Translations under genes and position numbers: made by a program
Assembly (NCBI RefSeq): GCF_007992435.1
Contig: NZ_BKAG01000021.1
Span: 46,619 to 110,618, forward strand
Direction of reading: 5' to 3'
Length of the DNA: 64,000 bases
Origin: Prosthecobacter gellanilyticus
Lineage (GTDB): Bacteria > Verrucomicrobiota > Verrucomicrobiia > Verrucomicrobiales > Verrucomicrobiaceae
The notes under the pieces: model-generated
Told to the model about the DNA's origin: nothing
Databases searched by the model: none
What the model saw: the letters and a program-made list of their open reading frames with translations, nothing else
Shown here: positions 42,201 through 51,452 of the stretch, piece by piece
Numbering within the stretch: position 1 is the stretch's first letter
Layout: each line of letters opens with the position of its first letter

Positions 42201-45200
42201 CGCAGGTAAATAAACTCCTTCAGGTTGATCAGGGACTGGGCCAGGCTGGTCCAGGCTTGCAGTTGCGGATTGTCATCGCTGAGGTGGTCGCGTGCGGCGG
42301 CGAGACTCTGGCTCACTTGATCACGCTGAGTCTGTAGACTCGTCAGGGCGGCGCGTTGCTCATTACTGAGCGCGGCGAGGATGTCCGCCTCGGAAACAGT
42401 GGTGGCCTCGATGCGCGAGGTCTGCTCAATCTCCTCTGCCGTGAGCGCGCGATCATAAAGACGTGCACGATAGATGCGGCCGCTGAGCCCCTTGTTTCCC
42501 GCAGGTTTACCGTGACGGCAGCCGAGAAGAATCTGGCTCTTCCCTGCCTCGAAGACAGCTCCAGGAGCTTTGCGATAGGTGCGTCCGTAAGGCTTGCCAT
42601 CACGGTAACCACTGATCGTACCATCAGCTTGATACACGACCGCTACATGCACCGGACGCGTGGCAGCCTCGGTCTCTGAAGTGCCGTCAAAGAGCTCGCT
42701 GCGCTCAAAGAAGTTGCTGCCAGCCACCCAGTGCTGCGGGGTCTTCTCGGCGAAGACGATGGAGTCAAACAAGCCCCCATCACGCTCCTGCACGGTCATC
42801 ACCCCGCCGCCGCGCTGGGTGAGATTGTCCAGCAGGACCCAGGCTTCGAGCGTCTTCGCCGTGAGCTTCTTCGGCAGCGCACCGCTTTCCGCCATGGACT
42901 TTCCATCGAGCACCAGTGCACCGCCTTCGATACGCGCAGCACCACTGAAGGTGAGATCGAGTTTGCCTCTAACATCACTCGTGTCCTTGTCGAAGGTCCA
43001 CTCGGCCAGGGGCGATGGCGCGGACAAGGCCGACGTCACCGATGCCTGACCCGGGAACAGTTTCTCCCGCACGGGAGCAAGGATGGCGGTGATCCGACGA
43101 TTCAGATCCGTGAGCTTCTTCTCCTCAACCGCAAGCTCACGAGACTGCACATCGCTCTCCGCCCGGAGCACATCCAGATAGGCCAGACTCTGCTTCACCT
43201 CCTCATCATTGGCTTCACGGGCAAACGCCTCACGGAACATCTGGCGGATGCGCAGATCATCGGCGCGGTCCTTGTCCTCATTTATCGTGCGCAGTGCCCA
43301 GCTCCGCGACCAGTCGATCACGCGTGGATCGTTGAGCAGTGCAAGCGACTGCGCAGGCACGTTCGTCACATCACGTTTGCCACGCGTGGCGAAGGGCACC
43401 GGCGCATCAAAGGTGGTTAGGAAGGGCGTGAGTGAGTTACGGATGACTTTGACGTAGATGCTGCGTCTTGGATCACCATTGCCGACCGACTCGCCATAGA
43501 GCGCGGGGTTGAGCTTCCCTGACAGGGAGATGATCGAGTCACGAATAGACTCCGCCTCGATCCGGTGAATGCTCCAGTGGCTCAGCAGCTTGTTCTCCGG
43601 GTCCTTTTGCGCGCTCGATGCCGAGGCTTCAGCACTTCTCTGGAAGGCCTTGGAGGTAAGCATGAGCTTCAGCAGGTCCTTGATGGAACCTCCGCTCTCG
43701 ATGAAGTGCTGGGAAAGGAAATCGAGCAGCTCCGGATGCGTGGGCACATCACCCAGCTTGCCAAAATTGTCCGTGGTGGCCACGATCCCACGACCAAAGA
43801 CGTGGTGCCACAGGCGGTTCACGATCACACGCGCGGTCAGTGGATTGACCTTCATGTCCGCCATGTGCTCGGCGAGCTGAAGACGTCCGCTGCCGCTGGT
43901 TTTGAAAGGAGCCGGGTCCAGCGCATCCAGGAACCGCCGCGGCACCAGCTCTGCAGGCTGTTTGTGATCACCGCGAACAAAAAGCGCGGCATCCTTCGCA
44001 TCGGCCTCGATCACTCCAGGCACGCGGGTCGGCATCGGCAGTTTCGCCTCGACCTCGCGATAGCGCTTCACCAGCCCACTGACCTCCGGAATCACTTCCA
44101 GCTTGTTCTCCAGCTCACCTGCTTGAAGCAGTCGGTTGAGTCCTTCCGCATGGGCATCGGTGAGCGTCCCATCTCGCCAGGCCTTGATGGCATCTGGCTT
44201 GGAGAAGACAAAGCGCTCCTCCGTGGTCGGTGGAGTCTTGTCCTGCGTGATGATGACATCCGTCAGACCGAACCACGAGCGCGCCCCGTCCATGAACTCC
44301 GCCGGCATGTCTGCTGAGGTCATGATCTGGATGAAGATCTCGTCTCCCTTCCAGAAGGCGAGGTCCACGGATTTCCAGCCCAGCTTCTCATCGCGAGCCT
44401 CCTTAAGTTCCACCGCCTTGTGGATGGTTCCAGTGCGCGGATAGTTCTGCACCACATACTTGGCCTTCACGCCACCATTGCCAGCCACACGGAACCACAG
44501 TGTGCCGCCTTCGCATTGAAAGCGCTTGGAGAAGAGAACAGCACGATCCTTCGTCGTCAGCACATTGCTGAAATAACCCGCCGGATAGATCTGGGAAACG
44601 ATGCGATCACCTTCCAGGGCAACAGCAAACTCACCCGCCTTGGTCAGGTTCACTCCATTGGAGATCCACTCATACTTGGACAGGCCTGGAGGCTTGACGT
44701 CCGCACGATCCGCCGCATTGCCTTTCGCGGTCTTCAACCAATGCTCGGCCACCGCATCCTTGATCTGCACTTTCAGCTTGGCCAGCTCTTCACGCTCGGC
44801 CTTGCCAGTGCCAGGAGCATTCACATCGATCACCGCCGGATGCGTGCTGGTGAAGATGCCATACATGGCATAGAAATCGGCCTGCGAGATCGCGTCGAAC
44901 TTATGGTTATGGCAGCGGGCGCAGCTCACCGTGAGGCCCTGGAACGCCTTCGTGACGGTGTCGATCTGGTTGTCTGTGAAGGTCACCATTTCATCCAGCG
45001 AGTCCACCGGGGAGAAGCCATGCAGCACCATGCGGAGCTGGCCGATGCCGATGGCGCTTTCATTGAGGCCATTCTTCACCCGAGGCTTCGCCAGCAGGTC
45101 ACCGGCGATGGCTTCTTTGACGAGCTGCGGATACGGCACATCCTCATTGAAGGCACGGATCAGATAGTCCCGGTATTGATAAGCATACGGAATCGCAGGA

Positions 45201-45937
45201 TCCCCCTCCGAACCATAGCTCTCGGCATAGCGAACCCAGTCCATGAAATGGCGCGCCCACTTCTCACCGAAGTGCGGCGACGCCAGAAGCTCGTTCACAT
45301 AAGCTTCATGAGACACCTGGGCCCCGGCCTTGTCAGGCGGCAGGCCCGTCAGCACATAAGCGGTGCGTCGGCGCAGAGTCTCTGCATCCGCGGGCGCCGA
45401 GGCCGTCAGTCCATTCTTCTGGAGTTCCGCATCCAGCAAGCCATCAACACTTTGAGACGCTTTTGGTTGGGCAATCGGCTGAAACGCCCACCACTGCTTG
45501 CGACGCTGCAACACCGCATTCCAGTCGGTCTCTTTGGCGACCTGCTCTTTGGAAGGTGGTGCGTCACGCGGATCCACCGCTCCATCACGGATCCACTGCT
45601 CAAAGTCGGCAATGACCTTGTCATCCAGCTTTGCGCCGTTCTTGGGCATCTTCATGTCCTCGTCATCGTGCTCATGCTTGATGGACTGGATGAGCAAGGA
45701 AACCGCAGGATTGCCGGGCTTCAGGACATCTCCCGAATCACCACCCGCCTGCCAGCCAGCGCGTGAATCCAGCACCAGCCCGCCCTTCTGCTTGGTGGCC
45801 GTGCTATGGCACTCATAGCATTCTTGCGCGAGGATCGGCCGGATCTTTGATTCGAAGAACTCGACCTGCTGCGGTGTGGCCGCGAGGACTGCGCTGCCGA
45901 GAAGCGATGATGCGGAGATGAGCAGCGTCTTGTTCAT
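42197..45937 (-). CDS. PSCyt1-PSCyt2-PSD1 cytochrome protein with C-terminal LamG domain
   Basis: 1,246 residues with an N-terminal signal peptide ending near VLAA. The PSCyt1 haem site CYECH is at 40-44. A DUF1549/PSCyt2 region (about 160-380: [26 protein letters not shown]) contains a second CxxCH in [17 protein letters not shown]1553/PSD1 region runs from about 690 to 960 ([30 protein letters not shown]). A LamG domain (about 1000-1180: [34 protein letters not shown]) follows. These proteins are exported and paired with DUF1501 partners; a role in polysaccharide oxidation or breakdown is suspected but not proven. ATGA overlaps on both sides indicate a single transcript with coupled translation. 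Confidence 0.93.
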   Translation of the reverse strand: MNKTLLISASSLLGSAVLAATPQQVEFFESKIRPILAQECYECHSTATKQKGGLVLDSRAGWQAGGDSGDVLKPGNPAVSLLIQSIKHEHDDEDMKMPKNGAKLDDKVIADFEQWIRDGAVDPRDAPPSKEQVAKETDWNAVLQRRKQWWAFQPIAQPKASQSVDGLLDAELQKNGLTASAPADAETLRRRTAYVLTGLPPDKAGAQVSHEAYVNELLASPHFGEKWARHFMDWVRYAESYGSEGDPAIPYAYQYRDYLIRAFNEDVPYPQLVKEAIAGDLLAKPRVKNGLNESAIGIGQLRMVLHGFSPVDSLDEMVTFTDNQIDTVTKAFQGLTVSCARCHNHKFDAISQADFYAMYGIFTSTHPAVIDVNAPGTGKAEREELAKLKVQIKDAVAEHWLKTAKGNAADRADVKPPGLSKYEWISNGVNLTKAGEFAVALEGDRIVSQIYPAGYFSNVLTTKDRAVLFSKRFQCEGGTLWFRVAGNGGVKAKYVVQNYPRTGTIHKAVELKEARDEKLGWKSVDLAFWKGDEIFIQIMTSADMPAEFMDGARSWFGLTDVIITQDKTPPTTEERFVFSKPDAIKAWRDGTLTDAHAEGLNRLLQAGELENKLEVIPEVSGLVKRYREVEAKLPMPTRVPGVIEADAKDAALFVRGDHKQPAELVPRRFLDALDPAPFKTSGSGRLQLAEHMADMKVNPLTARVIVNRLWHHVFGRGIVATTDNFGKLGDVPTHPELLDFLSQHFIESGGSIKDLLKLMLTSKAFQRSAEASASSAQKDPENKLLSHWSIHRIEAESIRDSIISLSGKLNPALYGESVGNGDPRRSIYVKVIRNSLTPFLTTFDAPVPFATRGKRDVTNVPAQSLALLNDPRVIDWSRSWALRTINEDKDRADDLRIRQMFREAFAREANDEEVKQSLAYLDVLRAESDVQSRELAVEEKKLTDLNRRITAILAPVREKLFPGQASVTSALSAPSPLAEWTFDKDTSDVRGKLDLTFSGAARIEGGALVLDGKSMAESGALPKKLTAKTLEAWVLLDNLTQRGGGVMTVQERDGGLFDSIVFAEKTPQHWVAGSNFFERSELFDGTSETEAATRPVHVAVVYQADGTISGYRDGKPYGRTYRKAPGAVFEAGKSQILLGCRHGKPAGNKGLSGRIYRARLYDRALTAEEIEQTSRIEATTVSEADILAALSNEQRAALTSLQTQRDQVSQSLAAARDHLSDDNPQLQAWTSLAQSLINLKEFIYLR

Positions 45938-46722
45938 GCCAGGAGCCTCCGGTTGATGGTTACAGCAGCTTCGATGCAGAGCTGGCCGAGTTGATCAAAC
46001 TGGTCACGCTTCAGCCGGAAGCTCGGTGCCATGACGGTAATGGCCGCGACCGGATAGCGATACTCATCCAGCACCGCTGCCGCCGCGCAGTGGATGCCTT
46101 CCAGACCTTCCGCGATGTCCGTGGCATAACCACGTTTGCGGGTTTTGCCCAGGTCGGCCTCCAGCAATTCACGAGTGGCGAGTGTCGTCGGCGTGTATTG
46201 CTTCAGCTTCACCTTCTCAAAGAAGCCCTCAAGTTCCGCCACGGGCAGATGCGCCAGCGTGGCCTTGCCCGGCGCACAGGAATACATCGGCACCTGCAGG
46301 CCGACCGTGCTGCTGACCTTGATCGGCTGGGTGGAGATGCACTGCTCCAGCACGGTCATCTTATGATTCACGCTGGTCAGGAGCTGCACCGTCTCGCCCG
46401 TGGTATCGCGCAGCCATTTCAGCGATTCCAAGGCGCAGACGACCAGACTTTTTTCACGCACTTGCGGGCGGGAGAGGTCAAAGAGCTTGTTCGTGAGAAC
46501 GAAGCGTTTGTCGTCCTCGCGGCGCTGGAGGTAGCCGCGATTGTGCAGCGTGTTGCTGATCCGGAACACCGAGTTCACGGGCAGGCCGAGCTCGCGGGCG
46601 ATCTCCGTGAGGTTCAGTCCGGCGCGATGACGGCCAAGCAGTTCCAGGATGGCCAGCGTGCGCTCCGTGCCGGGGGCGGACGAGGAATCGTCGAGGGGGA
46701 TGGTTTGAGGGGCGAGTTCCAT
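45934..46722 (-). CDS. IclR-family transcriptional regulator
   Basis: 262 residues. The N-terminal winged helix-turn-helix (about 17-75: RTLAILELLGRH, NLTEIARELGLPVNSVFRI) is followed by the IclR effector-binding domain with SCAPGKATLAHLP and a late cluster DEYRYPVAAITVMAP. IclR proteins bind small catabolic metabolites and repress or activate adjacent operons. It is the first gene of the PSD1/DUF1501 operon and its stop overlaps the next start by ATGA, so the regulator is co-expressed with its likely targets. A near-perfect 24-bp palindrome lies 6 bp upstream of its start codon. Confidence 0.93.
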   Translation of the reverse strand: MELAPQTIPLDDSSSAPGTERTLAILELLGRHRAGLNLTEIARELGLPVNSVFRISNTLHNRGYLQRREDDKRFVLTNKLFDLSRPQVREKSLVVCALESLKWLRDTTGETVQLLTSVNHKMTVLEQCISTQPIKVSSTVGLQVPMYSCAPGKATLAHLPVAELEGFFEKVKLKQYTPTTLATRELLEADLGKTRKRGYATDIAEGLEGIHCAAAAVLDEYRYPVAAITVMAPSFRLKRDQFDQLGQLCIEAAVTINRRLLA

Positions 46723-46728
46723 TTTTCC

Positions 46729-46752
46729 AAATCTAGAATCGATTCCAGATTT
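46729..46752. promoter_or_regulatory. Palindromic operator candidate in the divergent iclR promoter
   Basis: Two 12-bp halves, AAATCTAGAATC and GATTCCAGATTT, are reverse complements at 11 of 12 positions. It lies between the iclR start and the dehydrogenase start, 52 bp before the latter. Binding by IclR is inferred. A further GAATTC palindrome follows at 46754. Confidence 0.7.
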
Positions 46753-46803
46753 AGAATTCTTGCATCATTCCCGGAAACTCGCCAAATAAAAAGCCTCTCC
46801 CTC

Positions 46804-47829
46804 ATGAAATCCGTCATCGCCGTACACCCTGGTCACCTGGAAATCCTTGATACCCCTGTGCCGAAACCCGGCTCGTATCAGGCACTGGTCAGGACGGAGT
46901 GCGCCTGCATCTGCAACCGCACGGACAGCGAGCTCCTGCATGGCAACTTCCCCGGCATGGAGGACAAATTCCCCTTTGCCCTCGGCCATGAGAGCGTGGG
47001 CATCGTCACCGCCGTGGGAGAAAAGGTGCGGAATTTCGCGGTTGGCGATCGCGCCGTGGGCGGGCTGAATTTCAATCTGCAGATGGAGAGCGTGGACTCC
47101 GGCTGGGGTGGCTTTGGGGAATACACCCTGGCCAATGACCATGCGGCCATGGTGGAAGATGGTGTGGCGAATGAGGCCGGTGGCTGGGTGGAAGTCTATG
47201 AGATCCAGACCAAGGTGGATGCCGACATCCCGCCGCAGGAAGCCGTGCTGCTCTGCACCTGGCGCGAGGTCCTGGGCGCCTTCCGCGACTTCCATCTCCA
47301 GCCTGGCGATGACGTGCTCATCTTCGGCGCAGGCCCGGTGGGACTGAGTTTTGTGAAGCTGGGCCGCCTCTTCGGCCTGCGCTGGATCGGCATTGTGGAC
47401 CGCCATGCGGACAAGCGCGCCAAAGCCATCTCCTTCGGCGCGGATGCGGCTTTTGAGCCCGGCAAGATTGAGACTCCAGGAAAGCTCGATGCCGTGATCG
47501 ATGCCGTGGGACATCCAGACATCCTCCAGCAAGGCCTGCCCCTGCTGCGCCGCGGTGGCTCCCACTGCATCTACGGGGTGCTGAGCCAGCCCGTCATGCA
47601 TCTGGACAAGACGAAGGCTGACTTCAATTTCAACGTGCTGGTCCACCAGTGGCCAACCCGGAAATACGAGCGCGAAAGCCAGCCCCAGCTCTGCCAGTGG
47701 ATCCGTGAGGGCAGGCTGACCTCCGCCGACTTCATCACCCACCAGTTCCCGCTTCAGGACATCCATCTGGCTTTTGATGAGGTGGCCCGGCGCGGAGTCA
47801 TCAAGGCCCTGATCGAATATCCGGCCTGA
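46804..47829 (+). CDS. Medium-chain zinc-type dehydrogenase
   Basis: 341 residues from ATG 46804. The GroES-like N-terminal domain has Cys in CACICNRTDSELLHG and the zinc-site GHE in FALGHESVG, and the Rossmann domain has LIFGAGPVGLSFVKLG followed by Asp in VDRHADKR, favouring NAD. The structural zinc lobe with four cysteines is absent. The family includes sorbitol, threonine and polyol dehydrogenases; the substrate is unknown. It is divergent from iclR with 81 bp shared and is probably part of the same regulon. The frame is open far upstream antisense to iclR, but only this start fits the family. Confidence 0.9.
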   Translation: MKSVIAVHPGHLEILDTPVPKPGSYQALVRTECACICNRTDSELLHGNFPGMEDKFPFALGHESVGIVTAVGEKVRNFAVGDRAVGGLNFNLQMESVDSGWGGFGEYTLANDHAAMVEDGVANEAGGWVEVYEIQTKVDADIPPQEAVLLCTWREVLGAFRDFHLQPGDDVLIFGAGPVGLSFVKLGRLFGLRWIGIVDRHADKRAKAISFGADAAFEPGKIETPGKLDAVIDAVGHPDILQQGLPLLRRGGSHCIYGVLSQPVMHLDKTKADFNFNVLVHQWPTRKYERESQPQLCQWIREGRLTSADFITHQFPLQDIHLAFDEVARRGVIKALIEYPA

Positions 47830-47840
47830 CATCTGCCAGG

Positions 47841-49397
47841 GTGACAAAGCTTGCTGGCATTTCCGCAACACCAGCGGCAGTGATACAGCGTATTACTGCT
47901 GCATTGAACTCCCAGCCCTCGCCCTACTCACACGCCGCGCTCATCATCGTCGGCCACGGCTCCACCGTGAACCCGGACTCCAGCGCGCCCACGCATCAGC
48001 ATGCGGACAGCATCCGCAAGCAAAAGCTCTTTCGTGAGGTCGTGTGCTGCTTCTGGAAAGAGGAGCCAAACATGCGGGAGGTGTATGAGTCCGTGGACAG
48101 TGATGACATCTACATCGTCCCGAATTTCATCAGTGAAGGTTACTTCTGCCAGCAGGTGCTGCCACGCGAACTGAGGCTCGAGGGGCCGGTGACGCAGCGC
48201 GATGGCCGAACCATCCGTTATTGCGATCCCGTGGGCATCCACCCAAACATGACGAAGCTCCTGCTTCAGCGTGCGGATGAAGTGGCCCCCGGCGTGCCGC
48301 GTGGTGAGACCAGCCTCGTCATTGTGGGCCATGGCACGAACCTCAATGAGAACAGTACCAAGGCCATTCAAGATCAGGTGAAGCTCATCCGCGAAGGTGG
48401 CTACGGCTTCGCTGAAGTCGTCGATGCCTACATGGAGGAGGCACCGCTTGTTTCTGAGTGGGACAAGCTCACCACCTCGCCGAATGTGGTCGTGGTGCCT
48501 TTCTTCATCGCCGATGGTCTGCATAGCTTCCAGGACATCCCTGTCTTGTTAGGCATCGAGCAGGAGGTGGGCAAGGCACTCAGCCAGATGGATGTATTCC
48601 GTCATAATCCCATCCCGCTGCGCGGCCGCCAGCTCTACTACAGCTCCGCGATTGGCACAGAAGCATTGATGGCTGAAGTCATCCTCGATCAAGTGCGCGA
48701 CTTCGATACGAAGCACGGCAGGAATGACGAAGCCCGAATGCCGAATGACGAATTGAAGAGCGCGCTGGCTCGCTGGCTCGATGAAGGACGAGACGTTATC
48801 GGCCAGATCAAGATCATCAAAGAGGGCCAGGGCTTTGTGCTGCATCACCTCGATGACACGCAGGAAACCGTGCAGGACTACTTTGGCAATGCCGTCGATG
48901 CCCGTGAGATTGCCCGCTATGATGCGAGTGGTGAGTTCAGGCCTATCAAAACTGCACCGACTTTGATTCGCGGATGGCAGATGGATCTGCGAAATCTGGA
49001 TGAGCTGCTGCTCGCGCTCGAGTTCTTCTATCCCGCCGCCGTTGGCATGGCCATGGCTCAAGAAAAAAGCACACTGGAGCCGGTGCCCCTGCGCTCTCTG
49101 CTGCAGCGCCAGACCGGCATGTATCGCTTTGCCAATGGCATCACTGATGAGCAGGCAGACGAGATCATCGGCGAATGCTGTGATACTTCCACGAAGTGCC
49201 TTCGCCGCATCGTCTACACTCTGGACGGCACCCGTGCGTTCAGCGGGCCTGCGGCAACAAAGTTGAGTGACGATGCTGGGCATGTGTCTGGCCAGAACAA
49301 AGCAATCACGCTCTTCTGCATGGAATCCTGCAATCACATCGTCTCCGCTGCGCGTGGCGTGGCACGGAAGAATGCGGAGAAGAAGACAGACGCTTAA
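47841..49397 (+). CDS. CbiX-type chelatase with DR2241-like Fe-S region
   Basis: 518 residues starting at GTG 47841; GTG 47880 or TTG 47904 are possible alternatives. Two tandem CbiX-like domains carry the metal-chelating histidines in IIVGHGS (His39) and IVGHGTN (His164), each followed by PNFISEGYF or VPFFIADGLH. The C-terminal 200 residues contain CCDTSTKC and CMESCNH, matching the [4Fe-4S] and stabilising domains described for Deinococcus DR2241. The family inserts cobalt or iron into sirohydrochlorin. A short repeat-like insertion lies at 48719-48757. The gene begins 11 bp after the dehydrogenase stop. Confidence 0.85.
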   Translation: MTKLAGISATPAAVIQRITAALNSQPSPYSHAALIIVGHGSTVNPDSSAPTHQHADSIRKQKLFREVVCCFWKEEPNMREVYESVDSDDIYIVPNFISEGYFCQQVLPRELRLEGPVTQRDGRTIRYCDPVGIHPNMTKLLLQRADEVAPGVPRGETSLVIVGHGTNLNENSTKAIQDQVKLIREGGYGFAEVVDAYMEEAPLVSEWDKLTTSPNVVVVPFFIADGLHSFQDIPVLLGIEQEVGKALSQMDVFRHNPIPLRGRQLYYSSAIGTEALMAEVILDQVRDFDTKHGRNDEARMPNDELKSALARWLDEGRDVIGQIKIIKEGQGFVLHHLDDTQETVQDYFGNAVDAREIARYDASGEFRPIKTAPTLIRGWQMDLRNLDELLLALEFFYPAAVGMAMAQEKSTLEPVPLRSLLQRQTGMYRFANGITDEQADEIIGECCDTSTKCLRRIVYTLDGTRAFSGPAATKLSDDAGHVSGQNKAITLFCMESCNHIVSAARGVARKNAEKKTDA

Positions 49398-49460
49398 TTG
49401 ATCGGGTGATCTTTAAACAGATTGCCTCCGGGCATCTCAAACAAGGCCACTCCATCAGCG

Positions 49461-49892
49461 ATGAAGCCCACACCAGTTCAACGATTCTTTGCATCTCCGT
49501 GGCCGTTCCGTCTCTGGGCAGCAGCCTGGGTTGTGATCACAATGGCCGCGACGATCAAGGAAACAGGCATGACGTTCGCCATGATTCAAGGCACACCAAT
49601 GCTGCTCCGGTGCCTGCTGGGACTTCTGTCGGTGGGCGCGCTTGGCTTTATATCAGGATGTTTCGCTGCTGCCATCGTTTCGATCTTTCTGATCCCCTGG
49701 CGTTCGCATGTCAACGGCGGGCCATTTAAGGTCGGCGATCAAGTTCAGATCATCAATGGTCACCATCGGGGCACAGTCACCAGGATCTATGCACTATGGC
49801 AAGGCAACACGTTCCGTGTCGAGTTGGGTCTTGAAGCCAAGGCCGCTTTTAAAGACATCTTCACACAGCTCCAGGTTATGCGTGTGAATTGA
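49461..49892 (+). CDS. Small membrane protein with C-terminal KOW-like strand
   Basis: 143 residues from ATG 49461. Two to three hydrophobic segments (about 16-33 and 45-78) are followed by a soluble tail with KVGDQVQIINGHHRGTVTRIY, which looks like a KOW motif. The tail then reads FRVELGLEAKAAFKDIF. I recognise no named family. The gene is on the strand of the CbiX gene, 63 bp behind it, and convergent with the SGNH gene through a shared terminator. Confidence 0.65.
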   Translation: MKPTPVQRFFASPWPFRLWAAAWVVITMAATIKETGMTFAMIQGTPMLLRCLLGLLSVGALGFISGCFAAAIVSIFLIPWRSHVNGGPFKVGDQVQIINGHHRGTVTRIYALWQGNTFRVELGLEAKAAFKDIFTQLQVMRVN

Positions 49893-49910
49893 CATCATCA
49901 CCCAAAGGCA

Positions 49911-49952
49911 AAAAAGAAGCGGCTCGTTGGGCAACGACACCGCTTCTTCTGT
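49911..49952. terminator. Bidirectional terminator between convergent genes
   Basis: The arms AAGAAGCGG and CCGCTTCTT enclose an inner CGTTG-GG-CAACG hairpin. A T tract follows on the minus strand and a weaker one on the plus strand. Confidence 0.82.
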
Positions 49953-49990
49953 TTGACTTAAAATTAAACCTGGAATGCCCTAACCAATCA

Positions 49991-51385
49991 TCACGCAGCC
50001 TTCTTGACCGCGCCTTTGGCAGCACCCTTCTTTGCCGGCTCAGGCTGGGTGCTGGGGCGGACTTCGATCCTCACTTCGGCGGGCTGGTTGGCCTTGTAGA
50101 TCTCGTCTTCAAACTGGGCGGCCTTCTGCAGCAGCGTGGCCTCCTGCTTCTTGCCTTCGCCATTCCACCAGGCATCAAAGGCAGCCTGATCACCGGCGCG
50201 GAGCTTGCCTTTGCGCTGGCCGTAGAGATTGCGCAGCGGGCGGATGGCCTCGTCATTGCGCTGCTTGTTCAGCATGATGACCTGACGTGCCTGGGAGAGT
50301 GTGACGGACTCCGGATCTGCCTGAAGCTCGATCTTCTTCCCAAGTGTGATGTGATCCCAGGTGCCGACAAGCTGGCCGTTTTCCAGCACATCATAGCGGC
50401 CGGGTTGCAGACCATTCACCGTCAGCACCTCGCCACCTTTGCGATGGCCGGCTGCGGTGAGGGTGGCGCCGAGCTTGGCTTCTTCCAACACGGCCCAAGG
50501 CAGGCACTTCGGCTGTAGCGTGAAGGAAAGAGTCTTCCCAGCCTCCCCTGAAGTCGCGGTGACGGTGCTTCCAGGACTTGCGGTCACTTTCCAACCACCT
50601 GCTGCTGCGGGAGTGCTCATGAGACCCCACACGACACCAGGTTCACCGAACGCTTCGATGATGGAATAAGCCATGACAAACTGGCCGTCGCCCGCCGGAT
50701 GAATGGCATCCGCGATCAGCGTGAAGCTCGGGTCTTTGACGCGGCCATCGGTGGTGAACTTGTTCAGAGGCCCGAAGAGATCGATGAAGCCATAACCACG
50801 CTTGCGAGCCTGCTCCTGGCCCCACTTGCCGAAGTAGGCGAGAACGGCGTTGTAGTTGTCAGGCTTTTTGTTTTTCCCACGGGCAGGATCCTTGGCCACC
50901 ATCTGGTCAAAGGCCTGATGATCAAACATGGTCGGGCTCATCAAAAAGACACGCACCTTCAGCGCATCCAGCTTGTCGAGCAGCTTCGTCATGTCATCCG
51001 CATAGGTTTTGAAAATCTCCGGCGTGAAGTCCTGATACGCACCGTCATTCATGCCCAGCAGCACGGTGGCGATGGTGGGCTTGAAGCTGGCGATGTCATC
51101 GTCAAAGCGGTTCAGCGCATCCGCCGCGCGGTCACCACTCACCCCGGCATTGCGGAAGTGCAGACGCAGCTTCGGATAACGCGTGTAGAAGAAATCCTCC
51201 ACATACTGGGTGTACTGGCACTGGTGCGTGATGGAGTCGCCGATGAAGATGATGCGGTCACCGTCCTTCAAACCAAGACCGGCGGGCTTTGGCGCAGGTC
51301 GGGCGGCAGGTTTCGGGGCCTGGGCAAAGCTGCCAGCAGCAAGTCCCAGGGTGGCGATGAGCGTGAGAGCAAGACGTGAGTGCAT
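49991..51385 (-). CDS. Secreted SGNH/GDSL hydrolase with C-terminal extension
   Basis: 464 residues from ATG 51385; a longer frame upstream lacks a signal peptide. The signal peptide ends near SFAQA. The SGNH fold shows block I FIGDSITHQ (Ser51), block III LLGMNDG, and block V ADAIHPAGDGQ. This is the acyl-esterase family acting on carbohydrate esters or lipids. The last 150 or so residues form an extra region with EIRPL, KEAxLLQKAAQ-like helices and a Lys/Ala-rich tail, common to planctomycete/verrucomicrobial members. A sugar acetylesterase role would fit the neighbouring sulfatase. Confidence 0.88.
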   Translation of the reverse strand: MHSRLALTLIATLGLAAGSFAQAPKPAARPAPKPAGLGLKDGDRIIFIGDSITHQCQYTQYVEDFFYTRYPKLRLHFRNAGVSGDRAADALNRFDDDIASFKPTIATVLLGMNDGAYQDFTPEIFKTYADDMTKLLDKLDALKVRVFLMSPTMFDHQAFDQMVAKDPARGKNKKPDNYNAVLAYFGKWGQEQARKRGYGFIDLFGPLNKFTTDGRVKDPSFTLIADAIHPAGDGQFVMAYSIIEAFGEPGVVWGLMSTPAAAGGWKVTASPGSTVTATSGEAGKTLSFTLQPKCLPWAVLEEAKLGATLTAAGHRKGGEVLTVNGLQPGRYDVLENGQLVGTWDHITLGKKIELQADPESVTLSQARQVIMLNKQRNDEAIRPLRNLYGQRKGKLRAGDQAAFDAWWNGEGKKQEATLLQKAAQFEDEIYKANQPAEVRIEVRPSTQPEPAKKGAAKGAVKKAA

Positions 51386-51452
51386 GGTGAAGGGCAGAGC
51401 AGAACGAAGCGCGAGGTGCGGGTTATCCTTTAAAATGACGAATGTCTGTCCC

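Noticed and set aside
45991..46803. Upstream extension of the dehydrogenase frame across iclR (612-codon frame)
   Set aside because: It is antisense to iclR. Only the part from ATG 46804 resembles the medium-chain dehydrogenase family.
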